DNA of 59,582 nt from Reyranella sp. (GTDB lineage: Bacteria > Pseudomonadota > Alphaproteobacteria > Reyranellales > Reyranellaceae). Each line of letters begins with the position of its first letter. Position 1 is the first letter of the stretch. Positions 1 to 7,857 of this stretch are shown here, one piece after another. The position numbers and the translations under genes are program-made. The notes under the pieces are model-generated. The model was not told the origin of the DNA, searched no databases, and saw only the letters and a program-made list of their open reading frames with translations. The stretch spans positions 1 to 59,582 of the forward strand of contig JAIEOV010000027.1 in the NCBI GenBank assembly GCA_019750135.1, given 5' to 3'.

Positions 1-788
1 CCGTGCGTGGCGGCGGTGCCGGCCTTGGTCGGCGCGCCGAAGCCGATCACCGTCTTGCAGGCGATCATCGAGGGCTTGTCGGTGACGTTGCGCGCCTTGC
101 GGATCGCCCGGGTGACGGCGTCCGGGTCGTGGCCGTCGACCGCCTGCACGTGCCACCCGGCGGCGGCGAAGCGCTTCTTGTGGTCCTCGGAGGTCGAGAG
201 CGAGGTCGGCCCGTCGATCGAGATGCCGTTGTCGTCGAACAGCACGATCAGCCGGCCGAGGCCGAGATGGCCGGCCAGCGTGATCGCCTCCTGGCCGACG
301 CCTTCCATCAGGCAGCCGTCGCCGGCGATAACGTAGGTGTAGTGATCGACGATGTCGCGGCCGAAGCGCTCGGCCATCAGCCGCTCGGCCAGCGCAAAGC
401 CGACGGAATTGCCCAGCCCCTGGCCGAGCGGGCCGGTGGTGGTCTCGATGCCGCTGGCGTGGCCGTACTCGGGATGGCCCGCGGTCTTGGAGCCGACCTG
501 GCGGAAATGCTTCAGCTGGTCGAGCGTCATGTCGGCGTAGCCGGTCAGGTGCAGCAGCGAATAGAGCAGCATCGAGCCGTGGCCGGCCGACAGGATGAAG
601 CGGTCGCGGTCGGGCCAGTGGGGCTCCGAGGCGTCGAACTTCAGGAACTTGGTGAACAGCACCGTGGCGACGTCGGCCATGCCCATGGGCATGCCGGGAT
701 GTCCCGAATCCGCCTGCTGCACGGCGTCCATGGCGAGGGCCCTGATGGCGTTGGCCATGTCACGTCGGGCGGCGGTCTGGTCGGTCAT
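1..788 (-). CDS. tkt: Transketolase, N-terminal part (runs off the window)
   Basis: Thiamin-diphosphate enzyme that transfers two-carbon units in the non-oxidative pentose phosphate pathway and Calvin-type cycles; cytosolic. Read from the complement of 788, the first ~262 residues are present and the gene continues past base 1. Visible family signatures are the N-terminal MANAIRALAMDAVQ region, SGHPGMPMG, the HGSMLLYSLLHL segment, GHPE, and the ThDP/Mg motif starting GDGCLMEG near residue 154 with its downstream DDNG near residue 184. The start at 788 gives MTDQTAARRDMANAIR, the usual short leader before the conserved MANAIR. It is divergent from the zapA-side genes. Only the N-terminal (pyrophosphate-binding) part can be judged; I am confident of the family. 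Confidence 0.96.
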   Translation of the reverse strand, partial: MTDQTAARRDMANAIRALAMDAVQQADSGHPGMPMGMADVATVLFTKFLKFDASEPHWPDRDRFILSAGHGSMLLYSLLHLTGYADMTLDQLKHFRQVGSKTAGHPEYGHASGIETTTGPLGQGLGNSVGFALAERLMAERFGRDIVDHYTYVIAGDGCLMEGVGQEAITLAGHLGLGRLIVLFDDNGISIDGPTSLSTSEDHKKRFAAAGWHVQAVDGHDPDAVTRAIRKARNVTDKPSMIACKTVIGFGAPTKAGTAATH

Positions 789-918
789 TTTGCGGGGGCG
801 CCGGTATGTTTTTTGAAACGGCGCGCAACATGCCGACCGCTCCCCCATGCGTCAATGCGCAAAAGCCGCCAGCAAAGCCAACATCTAGCGCATTTGGACC
901 GTCCACAGCGCCAAGATG

Positions 919-947
919 TTGACCATTCACCGGCGCTACACTTATTC
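919..947 (+). promoter_or_regulatory. Sigma-70-type promoter of the coiled-coil/zapA unit
   Basis: TTGACC (919–924), a 17-nt spacer and TTATTC (942–947). It lies about 60 bp before the ATG at 1006. Its position argues against an alternative upstream ATG at 916, which would place translation initiation ahead of the promoter. Confidence 0.55.
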
Positions 948-1005
948 TCCGATGATGGAGCAGGTGCGGACGGGAGATCAGCTACCGCCCTCCAGCGGGG
1001 GAGCG

Positions 1006-1242
1006 ATGTCGAAGGCCGCGGCCAGCGTAAAGGACCGCGTGGACAGTGCGCTCAGCCGGCTGGAATCGATGGTGGAAGAACGCCTCCAGGCGGAAGCCGA
1101 TCGTGCCAACGACCTGGCCAAGCGGCTCGACCGACTCGAGCGCCAGCACGACGAATTGAAGAAGGTGGCAATGGAGGTCGAAGGTCGCCTCGAGCGTGCG
1201 ATGGAGTACATCCGCTCGCTGCTGGCCGCCGACCAGAAGTGA
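1006..1242 (+). CDS. Small coiled-coil protein upstream of zapA (DUF4164-like)
   Basis: A 78-residue, highly charged, almost wholly helical protein (SALSRLESMVEERLQAE, ANDLAKRLDRLERQ, MEVEGRLERAMEYI) with heptad-like spacing of Leu/Met and no membrane segment or signal. Small coiled-coil proteins of the DUF4164 type are often found just before zapA in alphaproteobacteria, and a role near FtsZ/ZapA in division is plausible but inferred from position only. I chose the ATG at 1006 because it has a purine-rich GGGGGAG just upstream and follows the promoter at 919–947. The in-frame ATG at 916 would add 30 residues of unconvincing sequence. Confidence 0.75.
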   Translation: MSKAAASVKDRVDSALSRLESMVEERLQAEADRANDLAKRLDRLERQHDELKKVAMEVEGRLERAMEYIRSLLAADQK

Positions 1243-1349
1243 TCAAATCAAGACATCCGCGCTCAAGGATGCTTTGCACAGGCTGACGTGTCAGGCTGTG
1301 CGCCCCCTCGACGCCCGATAAAGGGCGCAACAAAAAGGAGTAACGTAAG

Positions 1350-1682
1350 ATGCCGGAGGTCTCGGTCCAGATCGCCAATCGCAACTATGAGCTTGCTTGC
1401 GGCGACGGCGAGGAAGCGCGGGTCCAGGAACTCGCCGCCTATGTCGACGAGAAGGTCACCGAACTGCGCCGGCAGCTGCCCGGCACGCCCGAAGTCAAGC
1501 TGCTGGTGTTCGCGGCCCTGATCCTGGCCGACGAAAGCCGTGAGGCGCGCGGCATCGCCAAGGCAGCCGAAAGCGCGCGCGCCAGCGCCACCGACAGCGC
1601 CGAGACGCTGGCGACGGCGCTCGAGGACCTGATCACCTCGCGCGTCGACAAGATGAGCAAGAAGGTGAGCGGGGCGGCTTAG
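1350..1682 (+). CDS. zapA: Cell division protein ZapA
   Basis: ZapA binds FtsZ and bundles protofilaments to stabilise the Z-ring. The 110 residues show the family layout: an N-terminal beta-hairpin segment (VSVQIANRNYELACGDGEE), the globular helix with VQELAAYVDEKVTELR, then LLVFAALILADESREARG leading into a C-terminal coiled coil rich in Ala/Glu. The start is supported by AAAAAGGAG about 9 bases upstream. Gene order zapA–6S RNA–5-formyl-THF cyclo-ligase is the classical proteobacterial arrangement and reinforces the call. Its 3' end is followed by an 8-bp perfect hairpin (1724–1745) without a T-run. Confidence 0.93.
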   Translation: MPEVSVQIANRNYELACGDGEEARVQELAAYVDEKVTELRRQLPGTPEVKLLVFAALILADESREARGIAKAAESARASATDSAETLATALEDLITSRVDKMSKKVSGAA

Positions 1683-1785
1683 GCTGCGATCCTGACAGCA
1701 GCAAGATAACCACCTCATGCTGGGGAGCGGCGCCCAGGCCGCTCCGCGGCCTCCCAGGGCGAAGCAAATCGTAGAACCAGCCGGA

Positions 1786-1814
1786 TTGCGACGCGTGCTC
1801 CCAATCCCTAAATT
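1786..1814 (+). promoter_or_regulatory. Promoter of 6S RNA
   Basis: TTGCGA (1786–1791), exactly 17 nt, then TAAATT (1809–1814). The expected start, about 5–7 bases downstream, coincides with the first base of the closing helix of the 6S RNA at 1819, which makes this promoter convincing. Confidence 0.7.
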
Positions 1815-1818
1815 AGGT

Positions 1819-1986
1819 GTGGGGCGGATTTCTGCGCGGTGCGAGGTTCGCTTAAAACCCCGGGGCCAATAAGAACTCCTGGGAACTGTCCCTGGCCTTG
1901 ACCCTGGTCTCGGCCACACGGTGCCCACCTGCTTTTGCAGGCCTTGGAGGTTCTACGAGCCACGGCCCATCGTGGAGCCGCCCCAC
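1819..1986 (+). ncRNA. ssrS: 6S RNA
   Basis: 6S RNA mimics an open promoter and sequesters the housekeeping RNA polymerase holoenzyme. The ends form a perfect 9-bp closing helix: GTGGGGCGG (1819–1827) with CCGCCCCAC (1978–1986), giving about 168 nt, a normal 6S length. Inside are stretches resembling proteobacterial 6S, including CTGGGAACTGTCCCTGG near 1879 and CGGTGCCCACCTG near 1919. It lies between zapA and the 5-formyl-THF cyclo-ligase gene, the conserved 6S locus. The exact 3' end is uncertain and may run a few bases into the cyclo-ligase leader. A covariance-model search would settle the ends. Confidence 0.87.
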
Positions 1987-2004
1987 CTTGCTTCTTCCCG
2001 CTCC

Positions 2005-2580
2005 ATGTCCCTGATCGACGACAAGCGCACCCTGCGCTCCGCCATGCTGGCTTGGCGCGGCGCCCTCACCGAGGACGAACGCCGTGCCGCCGCCGATGGG
2101 CTGGTGGCGAGCTTCGAGCGCGAGCAGCCGTTCGAGACGCCGGCGGTCGTGTCGGGCTTCTGGCCGATCAAGGACGAGATCGACATCCGGCCCCTGCTGA
2201 TCGAGCTGCACAATGGCGGCTGCGAACTGGTGCTGCCCGTCGTGCAAGGCCGCGGCAGGCCGCTGCTGTTCCGCGCCTGGCGACCGGGCGACCCGCTGGA
2301 GCAGGGCGTGTTCGGCACGCTGCAGCCTTCGGCCAAGCGCGAGACGCTGGAGCCCGATGCGTTGATCGTGCCGATGCTGGCCTGCGACGAGGAGGGATGG
2401 CGGCTGGGCTATGGCGGCGGCTTCTACGACCGCACGCTGCTCGGCCTGCGCGGCCGCAAGGCGGTGACGGCGGTCGGGGTGGGCTTCAACGCCCAGCTCA
2501 TCGACAGCGTTCCGCACGGGCCGGACGACCAGCGGCTCGATTGGTTGTTGACCGACAAGCGCGCTTGCGCCTTTGTCTAG
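2005..2580 (+). CDS. 5-formyltetrahydrofolate cyclo-ligase
   Basis: Converts 5-formyl-THF to 5,10-methenyl-THF using ATP, recycling the inhibitory folate storage form. The 191-residue protein has the N-terminal basic KRTLRSAMLAWR, the central FWPIKDEIDIRPLL, and the family hallmark LGYGGGFYDRTL near residue 130 that forms the ATP/folate site; the end LDWLLTD is also typical. I start at the ATG at 2005 because upstream in-frame codons fall inside the 6S RNA. Cotranscription with 6S from the promoter at 1786 is the usual arrangement in proteobacteria. The next gene starts 2 bases after its stop. Confidence 0.93.
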   Translation: MSLIDDKRTLRSAMLAWRGALTEDERRAAADGLVASFEREQPFETPAVVSGFWPIKDEIDIRPLLIELHNGGCELVLPVVQGRGRPLLFRAWRPGDPLEQGVFGTLQPSAKRETLEPDALIVPMLACDEEGWRLGYGGGFYDRTLLGLRGRKAVTAVGVGFNAQLIDSVPHGPDDQRLDWLLTDKRACAFV

Positions 2581-2582
2581 CT

Positions 2583-3389
2583 ATGAAGCTTCTGTTCTGC
2601 GGTGACATCGTCGGCCGCGCCGGCCGTGATGTCGTCATCAAGGAAGTGCCGCGCCTCAGGCGCGAGCTCGGTCTCGATTTCGTGGTGGTCAACGGCGAGA
2701 ACGCGGCGGCGGGCTTCGGCATCACGGCCAAGATCTGCAGCGAGCTGCATGCGGCCGGCATCGACTGCATCACCACCGGCAACCATGTCTGGGACCAGCG
2801 CGAGATCATCCCCTACATCGCCCAGGACAAGCGTCTCCTGCGGCCGGTCAACTTCCCGCCCGGCACCCCGGGCTGGGGCGCCAATCTCTTCCAGACCGCG
2901 CGCGGCCACAAGGTCGTGGTGATCAACGTCATGTGCCGGCTGTTCATGGACGCGCTCGACGATCCGTTCCGCGGCGTCGACGCGGAGCTTGCGAAGTACA
3001 CCCTGGGCAGCACGGCCAACTTCATCCTGGTCGACGTGCACGGCGAGGCGACAAGCGAGAAGCAGTCGGTCGGCCACTATTGCGACGGCCGTGTCTCGGC
3101 CGTGCTCGGCTCGCACAGCCATGTTCCCACGGCCGACAGCTGGATCCTGCCGCGCGGCACCGCTTATCAGACCGATGTCGGCATGTGCGGCGACTACGAT
3201 TCGGTGATCGGCATGAAGAAGGAATCGGCCGTGCAGCGCTTCGTGCGCAAGATGCCGGGCGAGCGCCTGGCGCCGGCCGAAGGCGAGGGCACTTTGTGCG
3301 CGGCGGTTGTGGAAACCGACGACCGTACAGGCCTCGCGACCGCCGTCCGGCCGATCCGCTTGGGCGGCCGGCTGCCTCAGGCCCTGTGA
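2583..3389 (+). CDS. YmdB-family metallophosphoesterase (TIGR00282)
   Basis: Cytosolic calcineurin-like phosphoesterase of the YmdB/TIGR00282 family; the Bacillus member hydrolyses 2',3'- and 3',5'-cyclic nucleotides and affects biofilm genes. In 268 residues the metal ligands appear in order: CGDIVGRAGR (residues 6–15), VVNGENAA (about 36–43), TGNHVWDQ (about 66), VDVHGEATSEK (about 148) and GSHSHVPTAD (about 172), followed by TDVGMCGDYDSVIG. All ligands are intact. It sits 2 bases after the cyclo-ligase gene and probably shares its transcript. The exact physiological substrate is unknown. Confidence 0.9.
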   Translation: MKLLFCGDIVGRAGRDVVIKEVPRLRRELGLDFVVVNGENAAAGFGITAKICSELHAAGIDCITTGNHVWDQREIIPYIAQDKRLLRPVNFPPGTPGWGANLFQTARGHKVVVINVMCRLFMDALDDPFRGVDAELAKYTLGSTANFILVDVHGEATSEKQSVGHYCDGRVSAVLGSHSHVPTADSWILPRGTAYQTDVGMCGDYDSVIGMKKESAVQRFVRKMPGERLAPAEGEGTLCAAVVETDDRTGLATAVRPIRLGGRLPQAL

Positions 3390-3405
3390 ATTGCTGCATC
3401 TTGTG

Positions 3406-3433
3406 TTGAACAACCCGCCGCCCTACCTATTAG
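3406..3433 (+). promoter_or_regulatory. Promoter of the small-RNA candidate
   Basis: TTGAAC (3406–3411), a 16-nt spacer and TATTAG (3428–3433), each matching consensus at four of six positions. The predicted start near 3440–3441 is exactly where the closing helix of the downstream RNA begins. A 6-bp inverted repeat (CTACCT 3423–3428 / AGGTAG 3434–3439) overlaps the -10 and could be an operator. Confidence 0.5.
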
Positions 3434-3439
3434 AGGTAG

Positions 3440-3566
3440 TCTGAAGACCCTCGTTGACGGCTTGGGGAAAAAGCGGCATCGTCTTGATGTTAAACGATTT
3501 TTCGCCGGCTTCGGCGACTGTCTTCAGGTTAGAGGGGGCGTCGGAATCTAGGTTCCGACGTTTTTT
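3440..3566 (+). ncRNA. Putative small RNA between ymdB-like gene and yebC
   Basis: A free-standing transcription unit of about 127 nt. The first bases (CTGAAGAC, 3441–3448) pair perfectly with GTCTTCAG (3520–3527), making an 8-bp closing helix. Inside lies a GC hairpin (CGCCG 3503–3507 / CGGCG 3512–3516, loop GCTT). The RNA ends in an intrinsic terminator (CGTCGGAA/TTCCGACG, 3539–3560, then six T). No plausible reading frame with a ribosome site is seen on either strand. It does not match the 6S, SRP, tmRNA or RNase P signatures I know. Function unknown; it could be a regulatory RNA whose purine-rich CTTGGGGAAAAAGC (about 3461–3474) is exposed. Confidence 0.6.
3539..3566 (+). terminator. Intrinsic terminator of the small-RNA candidate
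   Basis: Eight-bp perfect stem CGTCGGAA (3539–3546) / TTCCGACG (3553–3560), six-base loop, then TTTTTT (3561–3566). Confidence 0.85.
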
Positions 3567-3567
3567 A

Positions 3568-3595
3568 GCGGGGGCTTCGGCCCCCGCCTTTTTTT
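3568..3595 (+). terminator. Second, tandem intrinsic terminator before yebC
   Basis: GCGGGGGC/GCCCCCGC-type stem with a TTCG-like tetraloop (3568–3587) followed by a C and seven T (3589–3595). It is placed one base after the first terminator's T-run, so transcripts from the ymdB side are very unlikely to reach yebC. Confidence 0.87.
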
Positions 3596-3690
3596 GTGCC
3601 GAGCCCTGCAGCAACGGTCACTAACACTCCCAAAGCCCACGAGAAGTGGTATAGCCGGCCCATCAACTCACTGAATCTGGTTTTGGGGCG

Positions 3691-4449
3691 ATGGCGGGCC
3701 ATTCGCAATTCAAGAACATCATGCATCGCAAGGGGCGCCAGGACGCCCAGCGGGCCAAGATCTTCACCAAGCTGATCCGAGAGATCACCACCTCGGCGCG
3801 TCTGGGCGCGGCGGATCCGAATTCCAATCCGCGCCTTCGCGCTGCCGTGATCGCTGCGCGCGACGCCAACATGACGCGCGATACGATCGATCGCGCCATC
3901 AAGCGCGGCTCGGGCAGCGATGCCGACGCAAATTACGATGAGGTGCGTTACGAGGGCTATGGCCCGGGCGGCGTGGCCGTGATCGTCGAGGCGCTGACCA
4001 ACAACCGCAACCGCACCGCCGGCGAGATCCGCTCGATCTTCGCCAAGCACGGCGGCAATCTCGGCGAGTCGAACAGCGTCAGCTTCATGTTCGACCGCGT
4101 TGGCGAGTTCCGTTTCCCGCTGTCGGTCGGCACCGCCGACGAGGTGCTGGAGAAGGCGATCGAGGCCGGCGCCGATGACGTGGTGAGCGGCGAGGGCGAG
4201 GGCGCCGTGCACGAGATCTACGGCGCCCAGGACACCTTCAACTCCGTGCGCGAGGCGCTCGAGAAGTCGCTGGGCCAGCCTTCGGTCGCCAAGCTGAGCT
4301 TCCGACCCAAGACCACCACGCCGGTCGATGGCGAGGCGGTGCAGACGCTGGTCGACCTGATCGCCGCCCTGGAAGACAACGACGACGTCCAGAACGTCTA
4401 CGCCAACTTCGAGGTGTCGGACGACGCTCTGGCGAAGTTCGCGGCCTGA
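3691..4449 (+). CDS. YebC/PmpR family DNA-binding or translation regulator
   Basis: 252-residue YebC-family protein. The N-terminus MAGHSQFKNIMHRKGRQDAQ followed by the AKIFTKLIREI helix is diagnostic, as are NPRLRAAVIAARDANM, YEGYGPGGVAVIVEALTNNRNRT and the C-terminal LIAALEDNDDVQNVYANFEV. Family members act as transcriptional regulators in some bacteria (PmpR), and some have been implicated in relieving ribosome stalling. Position directly upstream of ruvC (11 bp) is the classical arrangement. The start at the ATG at 3691 follows TTTTGGGGCG and matches the invariant MAGHS beginning. Confidence 0.94.
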   Translation: MAGHSQFKNIMHRKGRQDAQRAKIFTKLIREITTSARLGAADPNSNPRLRAAVIAARDANMTRDTIDRAIKRGSGSDADANYDEVRYEGYGPGGVAVIVEALTNNRNRTAGEIRSIFAKHGGNLGESNSVSFMFDRVGEFRFPLSVGTADEVLEKAIEAGADDVVSGEGEGAVHEIYGAQDTFNSVREALEKSLGQPSVAKLSFRPKTTTPVDGEAVQTLVDLIAALEDNDDVQNVYANFEVSDDALAKFAA

Positions 4450-4460
4450 AGCCCGGGACG

Positions 4461-4952
4461 ATGAGACTGATCGGCCTCGATCCCGGTCTGCGATTGACCG
4501 GCTGGGGCGTGATCGATGTCGACGGCAACAAGCTGCGCCATGTGGCGCACGGCGTCGTCAAAGTGGCCGCCGAGGGCACGCTGGCCGATCGACTGTGTGC
4601 GCTGTTCGACGGCGTTGCCGCCGTGGTCGAGGCGCAGCACCCGCTCGAGGCGGCCATCGAGGAGACCTTCGTGAACGTCAACCCGGCATCGACGCTGAAG
4701 CTCGGCCAGGCGCGCGGCGTCGTCATGTTGGCGCCGGTGCGGGCCGGCCTGCCGGTGTTCGAGTACGCCACCAACCTGGTGAAGAAGTCGGTGACCGGAG
4801 CCGGCCATGCCGACAAGCGCCAGATCGCCATGATGGTGGGCCGCCTGCTGCCCGGCGTCGATGCGACGGCCGATGCCGCCGACGCGCTGGCCGTCGCCAT
4901 CTGCCATGCCCATCATCGCGCCACAGCGAAGCGTGTGGAGGCGGCCCTTTGA
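4461..4952 (+). CDS. ruvC: Crossover junction endodeoxyribonuclease RuvC
   Basis: Holliday-junction resolvase that nicks symmetrically once RuvAB has branch-migrated the junction. The 163 residues show the RNase-H-like catalytic acids: Asp in IGLDPGLRLTGWG (residue 7), Glu in AIEETFVNVNPAS (about 66), and the Asp cluster in VDATADAADALAVAICHAHH near the C-terminus. KLGQARGVV and VKKSVTGAGHADKRQ are conserved DNA-contact segments. Its stop overlaps the ruvA start by four bases (TTGA), so translation is probably coupled in a ruvCAB operon. Confidence 0.96.
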   Translation: MRLIGLDPGLRLTGWGVIDVDGNKLRHVAHGVVKVAAEGTLADRLCALFDGVAAVVEAQHPLEAAIEETFVNVNPASTLKLGQARGVVMLAPVRAGLPVFEYATNLVKKSVTGAGHADKRQIAMMVGRLLPGVDATADAADALAVAICHAHHRATAKRVEAAL

Positions 4953-5560
4953 TTGCCAAGTTGAAAGGCATCGTCGATTCGGTCGACACCGACTCAGCCG
5001 TCGTCGATGTCGGCGGCGTGGGCTATCTCGTATCGGCCTCCTCGCGCACCTTGCGCGACCTCGTGGCGGGCGGTGAGGCGACCATGCTGGTCGAGACCAT
5101 CGTGCGCGAGGATGCGATCAGCCTCTACGGTTTCCTCGAGACCGCCGAGCGCGACTGGTTCCGCATCCTGACGACGGTGCAGGGCGTCGGCGCCCGGGTG
5201 GCGCTGTCGATCCTGTCGACCTTGGCGCCGGACGAGATCGCGCGCGCCATTGCCGCCCAGGATCGCGCCACGCTGAGCCGTCCCGCCGGCGTCGGCCCCA
5301 AGCTCGCCGCGCGGCTCGCCACCGAGCTCAAGGACAAGGCGGCCGCGTTCGGCGTCGCCCCAGTCGCGAAGGGGGCTGCGGCGCCTGCGGTCGCGGCGCC
5401 GGCGGGCTCGATCAACGAGGATGCGGTCTCCGCCCTGGTCAATCTCGGCTACAAGCGCGTCGAGGCTTTCGGCGCCGTGGCGCGCGTGACCCAGCGACTG
5501 GGTGACGGCGCCACCTTCGATGCCGTCGTCCGGGCCGGCCTGCAGGAGCTGGCACGATGA
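4949..5560 (+). CDS. ruvA: Holliday junction ATP-dependent helicase subunit RuvA
   Basis: Tetrameric junction-binding subunit that loads RuvB. 203 residues: OB-fold domain I (IAKLKGIVDSVDTDSAVVDVGGVGYLV), the HhH-containing domain II (ILTTVQGVGARVALSILS and GVGPKLAARLATELKDK), an Ala/Pro linker, and domain III (NEDAVSALVNLGYKRVEAF) that contacts RuvB. I chose the TTG at 4949, overlapping the ruvC stop, because MIAKLKG is the family start and no ATG or GTG occurs nearby. The ruvB start overlaps its stop by four bases. Confidence 0.95.
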   Translation: MIAKLKGIVDSVDTDSAVVDVGGVGYLVSASSRTLRDLVAGGEATMLVETIVREDAISLYGFLETAERDWFRILTTVQGVGARVALSILSTLAPDEIARAIAAQDRATLSRPAGVGPKLAARLATELKDKAAAFGVAPVAKGAAAPAVAAPAGSINEDAVSALVNLGYKRVEAFGAVARVTQRLGDGATFDAVVRAGLQELAR

Positions 5561-6624
5561 GCGGCCCCAAGGACGATGAGGAAAGGCTAGTCACCTCCAA
5601 ACGCTCCGAAGAGGACGAGGCAGAGCTGGCGCTCAGGCCGCAGACGCTCAGCGACTTCATCGGCCAGAAGCAGCTGCGCGAGAACCTGAAGATCTACGTC
5701 ACCGCTGCCAAGGCGCGCAAAGAGGCGCTCGATCACGTGCTGTTCCACGGCCCGCCCGGCCTCGGCAAGACGACGCTGGCGCAGATCGTGGCGCGCGAGA
5801 TGGGCGTGGGCTTTCGTGCCACTTCGGGTCCGGTGATCCAGAAGGCGGGCGACCTCGCCGCCCAGCTCACCAACCTGCAGCCGCACGACGTCCTGTTCAT
5901 CGACGAGATCCATCGCCTCAATCCGGCGATCGAGGAGATCCTCTATCCCGCTATGGAGGACTTCCAGCTCGACCTGATGATCGGCGAGGGGCCGGCGGCG
6001 CGCTCGGTGCGCATCGAGCTGCCACCCTTCACCCTGGTCGGCGCGACGACACGGTCCGGCCTGATGACGCGGCCACTGCGCGAGCGCTTCGGCATTCCGC
6101 TGCGCATGCTCTTCTACGAACCGGCCGAGCTCGAGACCATCGTCCATCGCGCCGCGCGCGTGCTGAAGATGCAGATGGCGAAGGACGGCGGCGCCGAGAT
6201 CGCCAAGCGCTCGCGCGGCACGCCGCGTGTCGCCAACCGCCTGCTGCGCCGCGTGCGCGACTTCGCGGCCGTGGGTGGCCATTCCGTGGTCGACGCCAAG
6301 GTCGCCGACGAGGCGCTCAGCCGGCTCGAGGTCGACGGCCGCGGCCTCGACGCCATGGACCGTCGCTACCTCGCCTGCATCGTCGAGAACTACGGCGGCG
6401 GGCCGGTCGGCGTCGAGACCCTGGCGGCGGCACTGTCCGAGCAGCGCGACGTCATCGAGGACGTGATCGAGCCCTATCTCATGCAGCTCGGCCTGCTGAT
6501 GCGAACACCGCGCGGACGATTGCTGTCGGAAGGCGGCTATCGCCATCTCGGCGTCGCCATGCCGCGCGAGCAGAAGCGCCAGCTCGACCTGCTGACCACG
6601 GGTAACGCGGAGGACGAGGCGTGA
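5557..6624 (+). CDS. ruvB: Holliday junction branch migration ATPase RuvB
   Basis: AAA+ motor of branch migration. The 355-residue protein carries ALRPQTLSDFIGQ at the N-terminus, Walker A GPPGLGKTTLA near residue 66, Walker B VLFIDEIHRLN near 112, sensor GATTRSG, arginine finger in LRERFGI, and the C-terminal winged helix (YLMQLGLLMRTPRGR). All catalytic residues are present and the length is normal. ATGA overlap with ruvA and GTGA overlap with the next gene indicate a tightly coupled operon. Confidence 0.97.
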   Translation: MSGPKDDEERLVTSKRSEEDEAELALRPQTLSDFIGQKQLRENLKIYVTAAKARKEALDHVLFHGPPGLGKTTLAQIVAREMGVGFRATSGPVIQKAGDLAAQLTNLQPHDVLFIDEIHRLNPAIEEILYPAMEDFQLDLMIGEGPAARSVRIELPPFTLVGATTRSGLMTRPLRERFGIPLRMLFYEPAELETIVHRAARVLKMQMAKDGGAEIAKRSRGTPRVANRLLRRVRDFAAVGGHSVVDAKVADEALSRLEVDGRGLDAMDRRYLACIVENYGGGPVGVETLAAALSEQRDVIEDVIEPYLMQLGLLMRTPRGRLLSEGGYRHLGVAMPREQKRQLDLLTTGNAEDEA

Positions 6625-7097
6625 GCGTGCCGGCCGGCCCCACCAGCGGTCATTTCGCCGGTGGCGTGCACGTGCTGCCGTTGCGGATTTATTACGAGGA
6701 CACCGACGCCGCCGGCATCGTCTACTACGCCAACTGGTTGCGCTTCCTGGAGCGCGGGCGCACCGAGCTGCTGCGAGCGCTCGGCCAGGAGCACAGCGCC
6801 TTGCGCGACGAGCGCGGTGTGAATTGGGTCGTGCGCCGCTGCACCATCGACTACCTGAAGCCGGCGCGATTGGATGAAACGATCGACGTCGTCACCAGTT
6901 GCGGAGAAATGCGCGGCGCCTCCCTGGACATGATCCAGATCGCACGCCGTGGGGAAGAGATCCTGGTCCGTGCCGAACTCGTCGTCGCGTGCATGGGTGC
7001 GACGGGACGGCCGGTCCGATTGCCGCCGCACGTGCGGACTGCCTTGGCCCAGGTCAGGGCGGGGGAGTCGCCCCGCTCACGCCACATTCAGGTATAA
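6621..7097 (+). CDS. ybgC: Tol-Pal-associated acyl-CoA thioesterase YbgC
   Basis: Hotdog-fold thioesterase located at the head of tol-pal operons; family members hydrolyse short or acidic acyl-CoAs and have been linked to phospholipid metabolism at the inner membrane. The hallmark YYEDTDAAGIVYYANWLRFLERGRTE (about residues 21–46) includes the catalytic Asp. 158 residues, slightly long because of a 20-residue N-terminal leader. The GTG at 6621 overlaps the ruvB stop. The tolQ gene begins 26 bp downstream after an AACGGAGA ribosome site. Confidence 0.93.
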   Translation: MSVPAGPTSGHFAGGVHVLPLRIYYEDTDAAGIVYYANWLRFLERGRTELLRALGQEHSALRDERGVNWVVRRCTIDYLKPARLDETIDVVTSCGEMRGASLDMIQIARRGEEILVRAELVVACMGATGRPVRLPPHVRTALAQVRAGESPRSRHIQV

Positions 7098-7123
7098 CCC
7101 TTTGAACTAACGGAGATATCAAA

Positions 7124-7857
7124 ATGGACGCGTTTGCGCAGGTCGCCAGTACCCCTCTTGGCGGCAGCACCGGACCGATCGACATGTCGGTCTACGGCCT
7201 GTTCATGCAGGCCGACTGGGTCGTCAAGGCCGTCATGATTGCGCTGCTGCTGGCGTCGTTCTGGTCGTGGGCGATCATCTTCGAAAAGGTGTTGCGCCTG
7301 CGCTCGCTGAAGAAGAGCGCCCAGGCTTTCGAGGACACCTTCTGGTCGGGCGTCTCGCTGGAAGACCTCTACGATCGCGTCGGCGCGAAGCCTGATGACC
7401 CGATGTCGAGCATCTTCTCCGCCGCCATGCGCGAATGGCGCCGCTCGGTGTCCAAGGGGCTGGCGACCAGCGCCACGGCGCGTGCCGCCCTTCGCCAGCG
7501 CATCGAGCAGGTGATGAGCGTCACCATCCAGCGCGAGATGGAGGCGATCGAGAAGCGGCTGGGCTTCCTCGCCACGGTCGGCGCCAACGCCACCTTCGTC
7601 GGCCTGTTCGGCACGGTGTGGGGCATCATGAACAGCTTCGGCCACATCGCGCAGTCCAAGAACACCTCGCTTGCGGTCGTGGCGCCCGGCATCTCCGAGG
7701 CGCTGTTCGCCACCGCGATCGGCCTGGTCGCCGCGATCCCGGCGGCCGGCGCCTACAACATCCTGTCGGGCCAGGTCGCGCGTTACGCCCAGCAGCTCGA
7801 ATCCTTCGCTGGTGAGTTCATCACCATCCTGTCGCGTCAGCTCGAGGAGCAGGTCTG

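Noticed and set aside
916..1005. Upstream ATG for the coiled-coil gene
   Set aside because: It precedes the promoter at 919–947 and lacks a ribosome site; the ATG at 1006 has both in order.
3..1286. Long plus-strand open frame opposite the transketolase gene
   Set aside because: It is the antisense shadow of tkt in GC-rich DNA; composition is Arg/Gly/Val-rich with no family features, and it runs across the zapA-side promoter.
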